In this document: positions 8,704 through 17,847 of the stretch, piece by piece
Position numbering within the stretch: the first letter of the stretch is position 1
Layout of the letters: each line of letters starts with the position of its first letter
Assembly (NCBI RefSeq): GCF_028292365.1
Contig: NZ_JAQGMM010000408.1
Location: 1-45,443 of the forward strand
DNA: 45,443 bases
Direction of reading: 5' to 3'
Source of the DNA: Caballeronia sp.
Lineage (GTDB): Bacteria > Pseudomonadota > Gammaproteobacteria > Burkholderiales > Burkholderiaceae
The notes under the pieces: model-generated
What the model was told of the DNA's origin: nothing
Databases searched by the model: none
Seen by the model: only the letters and a program-made list of their open reading frames with translations
Program-made: the position numbers and the translations under genes

Positions 8704-9822
8704 ATGAATAGAACGGTTGCCTTGATCACGGGCATTACCGGCCAGGATGGCTCATATCTCGCTCAGCTTCTGCTCGACAAAGGGTATGAGGTTCACGGGA
8801 TCAAGCGCCGCACCTCGCTGTTCAATACCGATCGCATTGACCACCTTTATCAAGGACCCTATGTAGCGGACCGTCGGCTCGTCCTGCATCACGGTGACAT
8901 GACTGATTCGATGAGCCTATTGAGCATCATCCAGCGTGTGCAGCCGGACGAAATCTACAATCTCGCGGCTCAGAGTCACGTTGCAGTATCGTTCGAGGAG
9001 CCTGAATACACTGCGAATGTAGACGGAGTGGGTACCGTGCGGATTCTCGAGGCCATCCGCACGCTTGGAATGCAGAGCAAGACGCGCTTTTATCAGGCGT
9101 CGAGTTCGGAACTGTTTGGTCTGGTAGAGGAGACGCCGCAAAGCGAAACGACGCGGTTTTATCCGAGAAGCCCGTATGCCGTGGCAAAGTTGTATGCCTA
9201 CTGGATTACGGTGAATTATCGGGAAGCGTACGGTATCTACGCGTGCAACGGCATCCTGTTCAATCACGAATCACCCGTGCGCGGTGAGACCTTTGTTACC
9301 CGCAAGATAACACGCGCGCTAGCGCGGATTGCGGTCGGAAGCCAGGACTGTCTGCATCTCGGGAACCTCTCGGCTTTGCGGGATTGGGGGCACGCGAAGG
9401 ACTATGTAGAGATGCAATGGCTCATGTTGCAACAGCCTGAGGCGCAGGACTTCGTTATTGCCACAGGCATTCAATACAGCGTGCGTGAGTTCGTGTCGGC
9501 CGCGGCGGCTGAGCTTGGCATCACCATGCGGTTCGAGAAAAGTGGCTCCGACGAGGTAGGGGTTGTCGAGAAGGTGTCAGGAAAGCAGTTGCGCGTGCAG
9601 CGCGGCGACGTGATCGTGCGCGTCGATCCGGCCTACTTCCGGCCGACCGAAGTCGAAAACCTGATGGGCGACGCGACCAAAGCGCATAAGCAGCTAGGCT
9701 GGTCGCCAAGCACGTCGTTCGAGACGCTCGTCAAAGAAATGGTGCAAAGCGACTACCAGGTAGCAAAGAGGGATGCGCTTGTCACGCTCGCCGGGTTCAA
9801 GGCGTTCGCCTATAACGAATAA
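8704..9822 (+). CDS. gmd: GDP-mannose 4,6-dehydratase
   Basis: Converts GDP-D-mannose to GDP-4-keto-6-deoxy-D-mannose, the branch point to GDP-rhamnose, GDP-fucose and related sugars. The 372-residue protein matches the usual Gmd length. It opens with the NADP-binding [15 protein letters not shown], followed by [18 protein letters not shown], typical of Gmd. The catalytic SDR residues are present: SSSELFG, and YAVAK after SP (Tyr-x-x-x-Lys). [16 protein letters not shown], also typical, follows. AGAGG lies 6 bases before the ATG. No 4-reductase (rmd) or epimerase-reductase (fcl/wcaG) gene lies in the window, so the final sugar is not fixed by the sequence; a deoxyhexose such as rhamnose is expected. 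Confidence 0.96.
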   Translation: MNRTVALITGITGQDGSYLAQLLLDKGYEVHGIKRRTSLFNTDRIDHLYQGPYVADRRLVLHHGDMTDSMSLLSIIQRVQPDEIYNLAAQSHVAVSFEEPEYTANVDGVGTVRILEAIRTLGMQSKTRFYQASSSELFGLVEETPQSETTRFYPRSPYAVAKLYAYWITVNYREAYGIYACNGILFNHESPVRGETFVTRKITRALARIAVGSQDCLHLGNLSALRDWGHAKDYVEMQWLMLQQPEAQDFVIATGIQYSVREFVSAAAAELGITMRFEKSGSDEVGVVEKVSGKQLRVQRGDVIVRVDPAYFRPTEVENLMGDATKAHKQLGWSPSTSFETLVKEMVQSDYQVAKRDALVTLAGFKAFAYNE

Positions 9823-9962
9823 ATTCGGGGTCTTTTTTAGTAGGTGCTCGCCGCGTGAAAACGTGAACGGCGGTTCGTGACGCGGACCGCGCCCGCAGCC
9901 GGAAAGACACTCGGTCACTGGAACGGGCTGTCCTCCCGTCTAATCGATGGTGCCTTGACAAC

Positions 9963-11273
9963 ATGAATCGAACGCTTCATAGGATTTCGCTCGGCCTGGG
10001 GGCGAATGCTTTCGGGCAGATCGTTACTGTCGCCATCCAGTTGATTTCGTTACCGGCCTTCCTGCATTTCTGGCCCCTCTCGCGTTATGGCGAGTGGCTG
10101 TTGCTTGCCGCGATCCCTGCGTATCTGTCGGCGGTGGACATCGGCATCCTGTCGGTTGGTATGAACCGCATGGCGATCCTCGCAGCAATGGGCGACATCA
10201 AGGCTGCGGAACGGATTTTCCAGAGCCTGCTGTGCTTCGCAACGGCGGTGATCCTGGTAGTAGCTTGTGTGGTGCTTCCGACTATATGGTTCATTCATGT
10301 CGGCGATTGGGGCACGAACTTCGAGCACAGATTGACCTTGTCCCTGTTGGTGATTGCCGACCTTGCGTGTATTTACACGGGCCTGTTCGAAGCGGTGTTT
10401 CGCGTATGCGACCGCTATGCGCTGGGCGTCGTGGCCCTGAACTTCGCGCGGCTCGCGGAGTGGCTTGGCAGCCTTGTCGGGCTGGTGATGGGAGGCACGC
10501 TCGTCGATGTTGGATTGGGGCTGCTGGCCGGACGCCTGATTGCGACGGCGTCTACTTGCATCTACCAGATCTACCGTTACCCGAATTACCGGTGGAGTTT
10601 TCGTGGCGCAAGCAAGGCTGAGCTTGTCAGCATGGTCGCTCCTGGCTTGTCGTTCCTGGCTTTGCCGGCAGCCAACGCACTCAGTATCCAGGGCATGGTG
10701 ATCCTGATTGGCACCATGTTCGGAACACCGGCTTTGGCTGTGTTCAGCGCTTATCGGACGCTGTCGAGGATTGCCTTCCAGTTAATCAACATGCTTAGCC
10801 GGGTTTTGTGGCCGGAGTTCTCCAAGCGATTCGGAGAAAAGGCTTACGGGACCATGCACGAGTTGTGTCGCTACGGCACTCTTGCGACGGTAGTGGCTTC
10901 GTTAGGCGGCGCGGCCGTACTCTATTTTATCGGGCCGCTTTTGCTGCATTGGTGGACGCACGGGAAGATCGTCTACATTCCCGGACTTTTCAATATTCTC
11001 CTGGTCGTCACTGCGTTCTCAGGGTCCTATCAGGTTGGCTTGATCCTGCTCGCTGCAGTCAACAAGCTCGCTGGCCTGTCCATCGTATATATCAGCGCGT
11101 CCTTGCTAAGTGTCGGTGCGTCGTATCTCGCCGGCAAGCGTTTTGGGATCGACGGAGCAACCGCCGCCATGATTCTTACTGAGGTTGTGATGATCTGCAC
11201 ATGCTACTTCTACGTCAGGGGATTCTTCGATGAACACACTCCCAGGCGGACACCATCGCTAGCCCCGCAGTGA
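9963..11273 (+). CDS. Wzx-like polysaccharide flippase
   Basis: A 436-residue membrane protein with about twelve predicted membrane segments, starting GLGANAFGQIVTVAIQLISL, a common opening of polysaccharide-transporter (MATE/MOP superfamily) proteins. The conserved arrangement of a first helical pair with GRYGEWLL-like sequence (here SRYGEWLLLAAIP) and a central FSAYRTLSRIAFQLIN is visible. It would flip the undecaprenyl-linked repeat unit across the inner membrane. It follows gmd after a 140-bp gap and precedes the glycosyltransferase genes. Together with the Wzy-like gene at 574-2133 and the co-polymerase it indicates a Wzx/Wzy-dependent pathway. Confidence 0.85.
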   Translation: MNRTLHRISLGLGANAFGQIVTVAIQLISLPAFLHFWPLSRYGEWLLLAAIPAYLSAVDIGILSVGMNRMAILAAMGDIKAAERIFQSLLCFATAVILVVACVVLPTIWFIHVGDWGTNFEHRLTLSLLVIADLACIYTGLFEAVFRVCDRYALGVVALNFARLAEWLGSLVGLVMGGTLVDVGLGLLAGRLIATASTCIYQIYRYPNYRWSFRGASKAELVSMVAPGLSFLALPAANALSIQGMVILIGTMFGTPALAVFSAYRTLSRIAFQLINMLSRVLWPEFSKRFGEKAYGTMHELCRYGTLATVVASLGGAAVLYFIGPLLLHWWTHGKIVYIPGLFNILLVVTAFSGSYQVGLILLAAVNKLAGLSIVYISASLLSVGASYLAGKRFGIDGATAAMILTEVVMICTCYFYVRGFFDEHTPRRTPSLAPQ

Positions 11274-11340
11274 ACGCGCGGCACGATGTGCGAACAGACA
11301 ATCCCGATTGCCAGGCGGCGTCGATATGCCGGAGTCCGCG

Positions 11341-12666
11341 ATGTATAAGGTGATCATTTCGAATGGCGTCTTCCGCTTCCACCTTGTAACGGCTGCCGTC
11401 GAAGCGGTCAGGCGCGGAACGCTGGCGCTTTTCCTGACCGGTGCGTATCCGAAAGGTTGGCTTGCGAAAGTGTTGGAAAGGAAGATTGGGCTTGCCTCGC
11501 CGGGGATGCTGCGCTTCATGGACAGAGCAAATCCGGAGTTGGAGGAGCGCCAGGTCAGGCCGCTTTGGATTCCGGAGATTCTTATTCAGGGGGGCGTGGC
11601 CTCAGTTCGGGTGCTTCGTCTGCATCGGGCCAATGAATGGTTACAAGGCGTGGGGCTGTGGACTTACGGCTGGCTTGCGTGCCGTTCGATCAAGAGGAGC
11701 GACGCCGATATTTACCACTATCGAGCTGGCTACGGGGGACGATCAGTACTACTTGCAAAAAGCAGAGGAATGTTGTGCCTATGTGATCACTCGGTCGTGA
11801 GCCCGCTTGTGTTTGATTTCATGGTCCATAACCAAGGGCGGATTCCGGGGCGCGAGGCGATTGCCGGGACACGGCTTTCGCCGGCCTGGAAACAGGTGTT
11901 GGCGGACATAGAAGCCGCCGATCATATTCTCGCCAACTCCGAACTGGTCAAGACGACATTGGCATGTCACCAGATAGGACGCGAGCGTGTCAGTGTGATC
12001 TATCAGGGTCTTGACGACAAATTTGCTGAAGGTGTCCCTTCTGGGCCGCATACGGAGCCTCGCGCCAGGAATCACATCCTGTTTGCAGGCGAGGTCTCCC
12101 GAAGAAAGGGTTTTGATTTCGTCATTCAAGCTCTCGAAGCTATTCCTCAGTCGGATTGGGTACTGACTGTTGCCGGTGGTATCGACGAAGTCACGGCGAA
12201 GGAATACGAACCGTTCCTGAAGAGAGGCAACGTGCGCCAGGTCGGATTTGTTTCGAGACAAATATTGGCAGTACTTATGGAAAAGACACAGATATTCATT
12301 TTCCCGTCGCTTGCGGAAGGATCGGCCCGAGTGGTGTTCGAGGCGCTTGCATGCGGCTGTTACGTGATTACAACGCCGAACGCCGGGAGCGTGGTCGAGG
12401 ATGGACGCCACGGCGCCGTGGTGCCGCCGGGCAACACGGAAGCGCTGCGGGCTGCAATTGCATCGGCTTTGAGAAACCCTGAACTTGTATCGGAGATGGG
12501 GATGCGCAACCGGGACTTCGTGCGCCTTCACTACAGCCAGTCTGCGTACGGCGATCAGTTGGACGCACTGTACCGGGGGCTCTTGACGAATCGTGGGCCG
12601 TCAGCAGTCCGACGTGGCGAAAAAGCGGCTCCGCATCACCACCCGTTATCTAGCGACCGGGTCTGA
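11341..12666 (+). CDS. Glycosyltransferase family 4
   Basis: A 441-residue cytoplasmic enzyme with a GT-B fold. The C-terminal nucleotide-sugar half shows HILFAGEVSRRKGFDFVIQA and the E-x7-E type motif in EGSARVVFEALACGCYVI followed by NAGSVVEDG, characteristic of GT4. The N-terminal half binds the acceptor. The start is set at ATG 11341 because GGAG lies 6 bases upstream and MYKVIISNGVFRFH is a normal first beta strand; a TTG at 11308 and ATG at 11326 are alternatives. It would add one sugar to the lipid-linked repeat unit; donor and linkage cannot be told. The last about 20 residues (Arg, His rich) lie outside the fold. Confidence 0.88.
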   Translation: MYKVIISNGVFRFHLVTAAVEAVRRGTLALFLTGAYPKGWLAKVLERKIGLASPGMLRFMDRANPELEERQVRPLWIPEILIQGGVASVRVLRLHRANEWLQGVGLWTYGWLACRSIKRSDADIYHYRAGYGGRSVLLAKSRGMLCLCDHSVVSPLVFDFMVHNQGRIPGREAIAGTRLSPAWKQVLADIEAADHILANSELVKTTLACHQIGRERVSVIYQGLDDKFAEGVPSGPHTEPRARNHILFAGEVSRRKGFDFVIQALEAIPQSDWVLTVAGGIDEVTAKEYEPFLKRGNVRQVGFVSRQILAVLMEKTQIFIFPSLAEGSARVVFEALACGCYVITTPNAGSVVEDGRHGAVVPPGNTEALRAAIASALRNPELVSEMGMRNRDFVRLHYSQSAYGDQLDALYRGLLTNRGPSAVRRGEKAAPHHHPLSSDRV

Positions 12667-12726
12667 TTCGGCATCCGGGTATTTTTTGGCAGTCCTTTAT
12701 AGGTTCTCAAGAGAAAGGAGGGGAAC

Positions 12727-13515
12727 ATGAGCAAGATATCGGTCGTGACCATTTCTTATAACCAGGGAAAATATCTGCGCCGGTGCATCGACTCGGTACT
12801 CTCTCAACGAGATGTCGAAGTGGAGATGATTGTTGTCGACCCGGGGAGTAAGGACGACAGCCGTTCAATCATAAGTTCATACGGAGACCACGTGATTCCT
12901 GTGTTCGAGTCCGATACCGGCCCCGCAGACGGCTTGAATCACGGTTTTAGCCGGGCGACCGGGCAGATTTACTACTTCGTTAACGCCGACGACTTCCTGC
13001 TTCCAGATGCATTGAGTTTTGTCGACCACTTCTTTAGTCGCGAGCGTGAGGTCGACGTGTTGCATGGGGGCGGATACGTAGCTGACCAGCACGACAAACT
13101 GGTCAGACGTTATTATCCGTCGCTGTTCGGAACGCGGCTTTTTGCCTACGGCGCAATCAATCTCTTCCAGCAGGGATTTTTCTTCCGCTCAGGTGTCTAT
13201 CGTGCGTCGGGAGGCTTCAACGAAAATAACAGGGTGTGCTGGGACGGAGAGTTATTCCTGCAATTCAAATTGCACGGATCGCGCTTTTATGGCGTGTCAC
13301 GGCCGCTGGCCGCATTTCGTCGCTACCAGGAAACGATTACGGGTGGGCCATCTTACAGACGTAACCTGGATGTCGAGTACAGTCGGCTGTTCGCGGACGC
13401 AATGGGCCGCGCAAGGAAGCCCTACGACAGAAGGCTCGGTCAGGCGCTATGGGGTGCCAAGCAACTCACGATAATTTTTATTCTGCTGCGCTCATGGGTC
13501 CGCGGTTACGCCTAG
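12727..13515 (+). CDS. Glycosyltransferase family 2
   Basis: A 262-residue GT-A enzyme. It starts ISVVTISYNQGKYLRRCIDS, has VVDPGSKDDS and then the metal-binding DxD-like NADDFLLPDAL after GQIYYF, all typical of family 2. A Trp-Asp-Gly-Glu (CWDGELFLQF) follows in the acceptor half, where family members place the catalytic base. The start is firm: AAAGGAGG lies 4 bases before ATG. The C-terminus is a short amphipathic stretch. It is the only inverting GT-A type enzyme among the four transferases in this locus. Confidence 0.9.
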   Translation: MSKISVVTISYNQGKYLRRCIDSVLSQRDVEVEMIVVDPGSKDDSRSIISSYGDHVIPVFESDTGPADGLNHGFSRATGQIYYFVNADDFLLPDALSFVDHFFSREREVDVLHGGGYVADQHDKLVRRYYPSLFGTRLFAYGAINLFQQGFFFRSGVYRASGGFNENNRVCWDGELFLQFKLHGSRFYGVSRPLAAFRRYQETITGGPSYRRNLDVEYSRLFADAMGRARKPYDRRLGQALWGAKQLTIIFILLRSWVRGYA

Positions 13516-13846
13516 TGCCCGAAGTTTGTTTTGGAAAACGTTGAAGCATATCTTCGTAAACACCGGCGGATAGATGCGGGTTTTAGACGGATGTTACTGC
13601 GCCTTACGGAATACCATCTAGTTAGCTTTGGCTGGCGACGCGGCCACGCAGAGTGCGTGGGCTGAGTGCCACGCTTTGCGCCGGGTCGTGCTCATGCCTT
13701 GGAGCCGCTTGCTCGCTTCAGCCCGGTTCCGGTTCAAGGGGCAGCTCTGGATCGCCTCGGGAGGATCGGCGGAACCGGTTTCGATGGAGCAAGGCTGTGG
13801 CTTGCCTTTGGGATGTCGATATGGATTTTCCTTGCGGAAATGCATT
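13516..13846. other. 331-bp gap within the glycosyltransferase run
   Basis: No convincing gene. An in-frame extension of the next gene reaches back to a TTG at 13628, but the extra 73 residues are not protein-like and lack a ribosome site. The length suggests an internal promoter or a lost gene; no clear promoter elements were found. Confidence 0.4.
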
Positions 13847-15034
13847 ATGAAAATTGCCTATGTGACGCCATATGACTCAAACGACCCTAACGCGTGGTCA
13901 GGCGCCGGCTACCAGATACCCAGAGCGCTTGCGGACGCCGGGGCGGAAATTGTCTACATAGGGGGCTTGCGCAAGATGCCCAGTGCGGCGGGGCTCGCAA
14001 GGGGTGTCGCTGCGAAAATGGCTGGCAAACTTCACCAGCTTGAACGCGAGCCGTCCGTCATGCGGAGCTATTCGGCGCAGATCGGCCGGCGCCTGCAAGG
14101 GATGCAGGTCGACGCGGTCGTCTCGCCCGGCACGATAGCGGTCGCATTTCTCGAGACGACGGTTCCCAAGATCGTCTGGACTGATGCGACCTTCGGCGCG
14201 ATTGTTGATTATTACCCTGAGTTTCGGAAGATGACGCGCCGAAACCGGCAGGACGGAGACTCGCTTGAACGTCAGGCATTGAGCTCGTGTGACCTCGCGG
14301 TTTACAACTCTGAGTGGGCTGCAGAGTCCGCTATTTCCCGTTACGGGGTGAGCCCGTCGCAGGTCAAAACAATTCCCTTCGGCTCGAATTTCCATAGCGG
14401 GCTCCTTGCGTCGGACATCGGTGAACTGGCGTTGAAAAGGCAAGCGGCTAAATCCGTTGACTTGCTCTTCGTCGGGACTGCGTGGATTCGCAAGGGTGGC
14501 GACTTCGCTTTGGCGGTGACCGAAAAGCTGATCGAAAGAGGGGTTGCCGCGCATCTGACCATTATTGGCGCTGCTCCCGGCGCTAATAAGCCATGGGCTA
14601 CTGAACACGGCTTTCTCTCTCAGGCCAACGAGCCGGAAGCAAGGGTCATCAGGGATTGCTTCACGAATGCCGCCTTTCTTATTCACCCGGCGATTGCGGA
14701 GTGCAATGCGAACGTCTTTTCCGAGGCCTGTTCTTTTGGCGTGCCAGTCCTGGCTAACAGGACCGGTGGAATACCGACATCGATTCGTTGCGGGGAAAAC
14801 GGCCACCTGTTCGACCTTGGCGAATCGCCTGAGAGATGGGCCGATTATATTGTGGATACTTTGCGTGACCAGGAGCGCTATGCCAGCTTATGTGCAGGCG
14901 CGTTCCGGCAATTCAGCACGCGCCTGCAGTGGCCCGTTGCCGGCGCCAGCATGCTTAGGGCGATCGAAGGCGTCGTCAGGGCCGGCAGGTGTCAGGATGA
15001 ATATGTCGGAGAGTACTTCGCGATGGCGCGCTGA
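13847..15034 (+). CDS. Glycosyltransferase family 4
   Basis: A 395-residue GT-B enzyme starting MKIAYVTPYDSNDPNAWSG, the first strand and glycine loop of the acceptor domain. The donor half has DLLFVGTAWIRKGGDFAL and then HPAIAECNANVFSEACSFG, where the E-x7-E pair (Glu in AECNANVFSE) is clear, followed by RTGGIPTSI. Start at ATG 13847 is chosen from fold logic and a GGAA 9 bases upstream. Sequences with a Cys-Asn (ECNANVF) in the motif are common in bacterial GT4 enzymes of exopolysaccharide loci. Donor sugar unknown. Confidence 0.87.
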   Translation: MKIAYVTPYDSNDPNAWSGAGYQIPRALADAGAEIVYIGGLRKMPSAAGLARGVAAKMAGKLHQLEREPSVMRSYSAQIGRRLQGMQVDAVVSPGTIAVAFLETTVPKIVWTDATFGAIVDYYPEFRKMTRRNRQDGDSLERQALSSCDLAVYNSEWAAESAISRYGVSPSQVKTIPFGSNFHSGLLASDIGELALKRQAAKSVDLLFVGTAWIRKGGDFALAVTEKLIERGVAAHLTIIGAAPGANKPWATEHGFLSQANEPEARVIRDCFTNAAFLIHPAIAECNANVFSEACSFGVPVLANRTGGIPTSIRCGENGHLFDLGESPERWADYIVDTLRDQERYASLCAGAFRQFSTRLQWPVAGASMLRAIEGVVRAGRCQDEYVGEYFAMAR

Positions 15035-15093
15035 CGCCACGTTGTCGTCAACTGAATCAAGTTAATACCACGCCCTCAGGCGGGAGCGAAGTG

Positions 15094-15303
15094 ATGAGTA
15101 TCGGGGTCTTGCTCACCTTAGTGCGCACATTCGTGTCTTGCGGGGCGGCGCGTTTGCTCGGCAAAGGCATGACGGGGGAAAACGGAACAAGACCATCGGC
15201 TCGCGCATGTATAACGTGCGCGATTATGCTTCGGGCATTGAATCCACTACGGGTCCAATGCCGCGATGCATCGCTTTCGTTAGGGGTTGTTCATGCGAAA
15301 TGA
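15094..15303 (+). CDS. Small hypothetical protein (69 residues), doubtful
   Basis: An open frame from ATG 15094 with GGGAG seven bases upstream. It ends 11 bases inside the next gene, an arrangement seen in coupled genes. The product starts hydrophobic (MSIGVLLTLVRTFV) and has five Cys residues, but matches no family I recognise. A perfect 12-bp palindrome (GCGATGCATCGC, 15263-15274) sits inside it. It may be a chance frame in a 258-bp gap or the remnant of a deleted enzyme. Confidence 0.25.
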   Translation: MSIGVLLTLVRTFVSCGAARLLGKGMTGENGTRPSARACITCAIMLRALNPLRVQCRDASLSLGVVHAK

Positions 15304-16738
15304 ACGTTATCCGCTGACGCTCAGAGGATGGATGCTGATCGAACAAAAGATCTCGAAGCGAGTGAGCGACGCTTCGCTAATTGCGAAACCCGCGCAAGCA
15401 GATCTGTATGTTTTGTACAACGGCAAGTCCGGAACAGCGGCGCTCTGGAAGATTCTGATTGCAGGTGCTACGCCGCACATTCAGGTTGTTTGGTTGTCAC
15501 CGCAAGATAGACAAATTCGCTTGCTAAGCGAATCGCGTGTGGCGATTCCCGACAAATTATTCTTTTGTGCCTCCCTACGCCTGTGCATCGGGCGGCGAGA
15601 GAGCCTTCTTTCCAGAGCGCGAGAGCGCCTGAAAGATATGAGCTCGGTACCTGCTGCACCGCAGGAGATCGTGATGGAACGCGGGACGGTCTCTGCACGC
15701 AATGTGATCGGTTTTGCTGTTCGTCACCTAAGCTATCGAGCGGCCAGGAAAGTGTCGGGGCTGCTTTATAGAAACGACCACTGGATGATCGCAGTGGCAG
15801 ATCGAACAAGCGCCGACAATGCAGTCGATACAGTGCAGTCGTTATGGTGTGAGTTGCCGGGTTCTGTCGATCGCTTTCGGGCCGATCCGTTCGTGTGGCA
15901 CGACCGGGCGGGACAGTACCACCTGTTCTTTGAAGAGCTGTCCTATAGCGACAACCGCGGGGTGATCAGTCACGTCTTGATCGATCGGAAAACTCACCGT
16001 TGGACGGGTGATCCACAAATGGTCTTGAGTCGGCCCTATCACCTTTCGTATCCGTTCATATTCGAATACGAAGGCGACATGTTCATGATTCCGGAAACAT
16101 CGGAAAACAGGACGGTAGAAGTGTATAGGGCCACTCAATTTCCGGACTGTTGGGTGCTTCATAAAACGATAATGACCGACGTTATTGCCGCCGACACGAC
16201 GCTTTATCAAGAGGGACAAACCTGGTGGATGTGGACGAGTCTCGCCCGCGAGGGTGAACCTAACTACGACGAGTTGTCGGTCTACTTCGCAGCCAGTCCC
16301 TTCGGACCCTGGACCAGTCATCCGATGAATCCGGTCGTATCGGATTGTCGATGTGCACGCATGGCCGGCAGGCCTTTCATAGATAAGGATAACAAACTGA
16401 TTCGACCGGCACAGAATTGCGAGAAAGAGTACGGCGCCTCATTGCTTTTCTGCGAAGTAGTCAAATTGACCAAAACGAGCTATTCAGAGCGCGTGGTCGG
16501 TACCCGCATGCCTCCGAGGGGATACCAGGGCACACACACGTGGAATGCGATGGGGGATATAACCGTGATGGATTTGAGACGCCATGTCCACCGGTGGATC
16601 GGGACGGATCGGCCCGGGCCGCAGATTGGAGGAGCAAGGAATGAAGATCGCGATCTTGTGCTTCGGGAGACCGGGCAGAGGCGGGATGGAGACAGTGATA
16701 CGGCGGGTAGTCGTGGAGATGACGCGGCAGGGGCATGA
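15293..16738 (+). CDS. GINT1_N-like beta-propeller protein of polysaccharide loci (putative glycosyl- or acyl-modifying enzyme)
   Basis: A 481-residue protein. The central part (about residues 190-430) resembles the N-terminal domain of plant glucosamine inositolphosphorylceramide transferase 1, a five-bladed-propeller-like fold also found in bacterial glycan clusters. Repeats include FRADPFVWHDRAGQYHLFFE, LSYPFIFEYEGDMFMIPETS, DTTLYQEGQTWWMWTS and AGRPFIDKDNKLIRPAQN. The first about 160 residues lie outside that domain; such proteins are sometimes listed as formyltransferase-like. ATG 15293 is preferred (AGGGG 6 bases upstream) over TTG 15287. The last 33 codons run through the start of the next glycosyltransferase in another frame, a 98-base overlap, and encode a charged tail unlike the domain. 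Its reaction is not known to me. Confidence 0.72.
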   Translation: MRNERYPLTLRGWMLIEQKISKRVSDASLIAKPAQADLYVLYNGKSGTAALWKILIAGATPHIQVVWLSPQDRQIRLLSESRVAIPDKLFFCASLRLCIGRRESLLSRARERLKDMSSVPAAPQEIVMERGTVSARNVIGFAVRHLSYRAARKVSGLLYRNDHWMIAVADRTSADNAVDTVQSLWCELPGSVDRFRADPFVWHDRAGQYHLFFEELSYSDNRGVISHVLIDRKTHRWTGDPQMVLSRPYHLSYPFIFEYEGDMFMIPETSENRTVEVYRATQFPDCWVLHKTIMTDVIAADTTLYQEGQTWWMWTSLAREGEPNYDELSVYFAASPFGPWTSHPMNPVVSDCRCARMAGRPFIDKDNKLIRPAQNCEKEYGASLLFCEVVKLTKTSYSERVVGTRMPPRGYQGTHTWNAMGDITVMDLRRHVHRWIGTDRPGPQIGGARNEDRDLVLRETGQRRDGDSDTAGSRGDDAAGA

Positions 16739-17738
16739 GGCAAAGCTGTTCCTGATAGGCGGATCCCAACACGAGGAGTGGCTTGCCGGTTTGACACATC
16801 GCTCGATAGGACGTCCGACGGACAGGAGATGGCATCGCCATATCAAGTACGCAACGCTCTTCCCTGCGTCGGTATTGAGCTTCAGTCCAGATGTACTGAT
16901 CTGCGCCGATGGCGCGGCACTTCGGCTCGCGTGGCTTATCAGACGGCCGTTCCTGTCCGCAACGCCTATCGGGTCATGGTTTCACCAGCTAGTGTCGAAG
17001 TCGCACGACCGTTCATTGCGGTTGGCGGATTTCCATCTTTGCATCAATGGTGCGAATCATGCGCACCTTATAGATAACGCTGATTTTAGCCAACGTAAGT
17101 CATATCTTGTGTATAACCCCGTGGAGACCGAACACAGGGAGCCGCTCATAGCGAGGCCAGATGAGCAGGCTCACTTCATGTACGTGGGTCGGCTGATCTA
17201 CGACGGTCCAAAGAGCGTACGCGAGTTTATCTGCGCGCTGGGTGACGTTCCCGGAAACTGGGTCGCATCGATCATCGGTGACGGCGAGGATCGGGAAAGA
17301 CTGTTGGCGCTTGCCAAGGAGCTGTCGATCAATGACAGAATTATCTGGGCGGGATGGCAGGACCACCCTTGGGAATCGGTTGCACCCGTTTCGGCTCTCG
17401 TACTTACATCGGAGTCCGAGGGATTTCCGACGGTCCTCACCGAGGCTATGTCGAGGGGCGTTACGTGCGTCAGCTCTGACTGCCAGGGCGTGCTGGATAT
17501 CATGCAGGAAGGCGTGAATGGTTGGGTCTATCCCGTTGGTAACACCGGCGCTTTGTCTGACATTCTCGCTGAGATCGTGAGTGGAGAACGGCAGTTGCCT
17601 GATGCGGCTACCGTGCGTGCGTCGGTGTCGCGCTTCGCGTCTGGCTGCGTGGTCAGGTCGATCACGAACGCGTGCGAAGCAGAGGTCGTGCGTCGAGGGG
17701 GCACACCGATGCGCGCGATCGGCGCTAATCCGAGATAA
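16641..17738 (+). CDS. Glycosyltransferase family 4
   Basis: A 365-residue GT-B enzyme starting MKIAILCFGRPGRGGMETVI, with the GGxE-type loop typical of GT4. The donor half shows FMYVGRLIYDGPKSVREFI, IIGDGEDRERL and ESEGFPTVLTEAMSRG, an intact E-x7-E motif, then DIMQEGVNGWVYPVGN. The start is firm because GGAGGAGCAAGGA directly precedes ATG 16641, although it lies 98 bases inside the previous open frame. It is the last rightward gene of the polysaccharide locus and converges on the MFS gene. Confidence 0.9.
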   Translation: MKIAILCFGRPGRGGMETVIRRVVVEMTRQGHEAKLFLIGGSQHEEWLAGLTHRSIGRPTDRRWHRHIKYATLFPASVLSFSPDVLICADGAALRLAWLIRRPFLSATPIGSWFHQLVSKSHDRSLRLADFHLCINGANHAHLIDNADFSQRKSYLVYNPVETEHREPLIARPDEQAHFMYVGRLIYDGPKSVREFICALGDVPGNWVASIIGDGEDRERLLALAKELSINDRIIWAGWQDHPWESVAPVSALVLTSESEGFPTVLTEAMSRGVTCVSSDCQGVLDIMQEGVNGWVYPVGNTGALSDILAEIVSGERQLPDAATVRASVSRFASGCVVRSITNACEAEVVRRGGTPMRAIGANPR

Positions 17739-17847
17739 ATGAAGCGGGCTCTTGTTCGGCGGGATGGCGATGTCGTTGGTGCGCCGGCGGTCGGCGGCCT
17801 GCCGGAAGACGAGGACGAACGGGTCGCGCAACTGGGTGTCGCGGCTG

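Noticed and set aside
11779-12531. Leftward 250-codon frame opposite the GT4 gene at 11341
   Set aside because: No motifs and no ribosome site; the rightward glycosyltransferase explains the region.
13898-14806. Leftward 302-codon open frame opposite the GT4 gene at 13847
   Set aside because: Composition is typical of the reverse strand of a GC-rich gene; the rightward frame has clear GT4 motifs.
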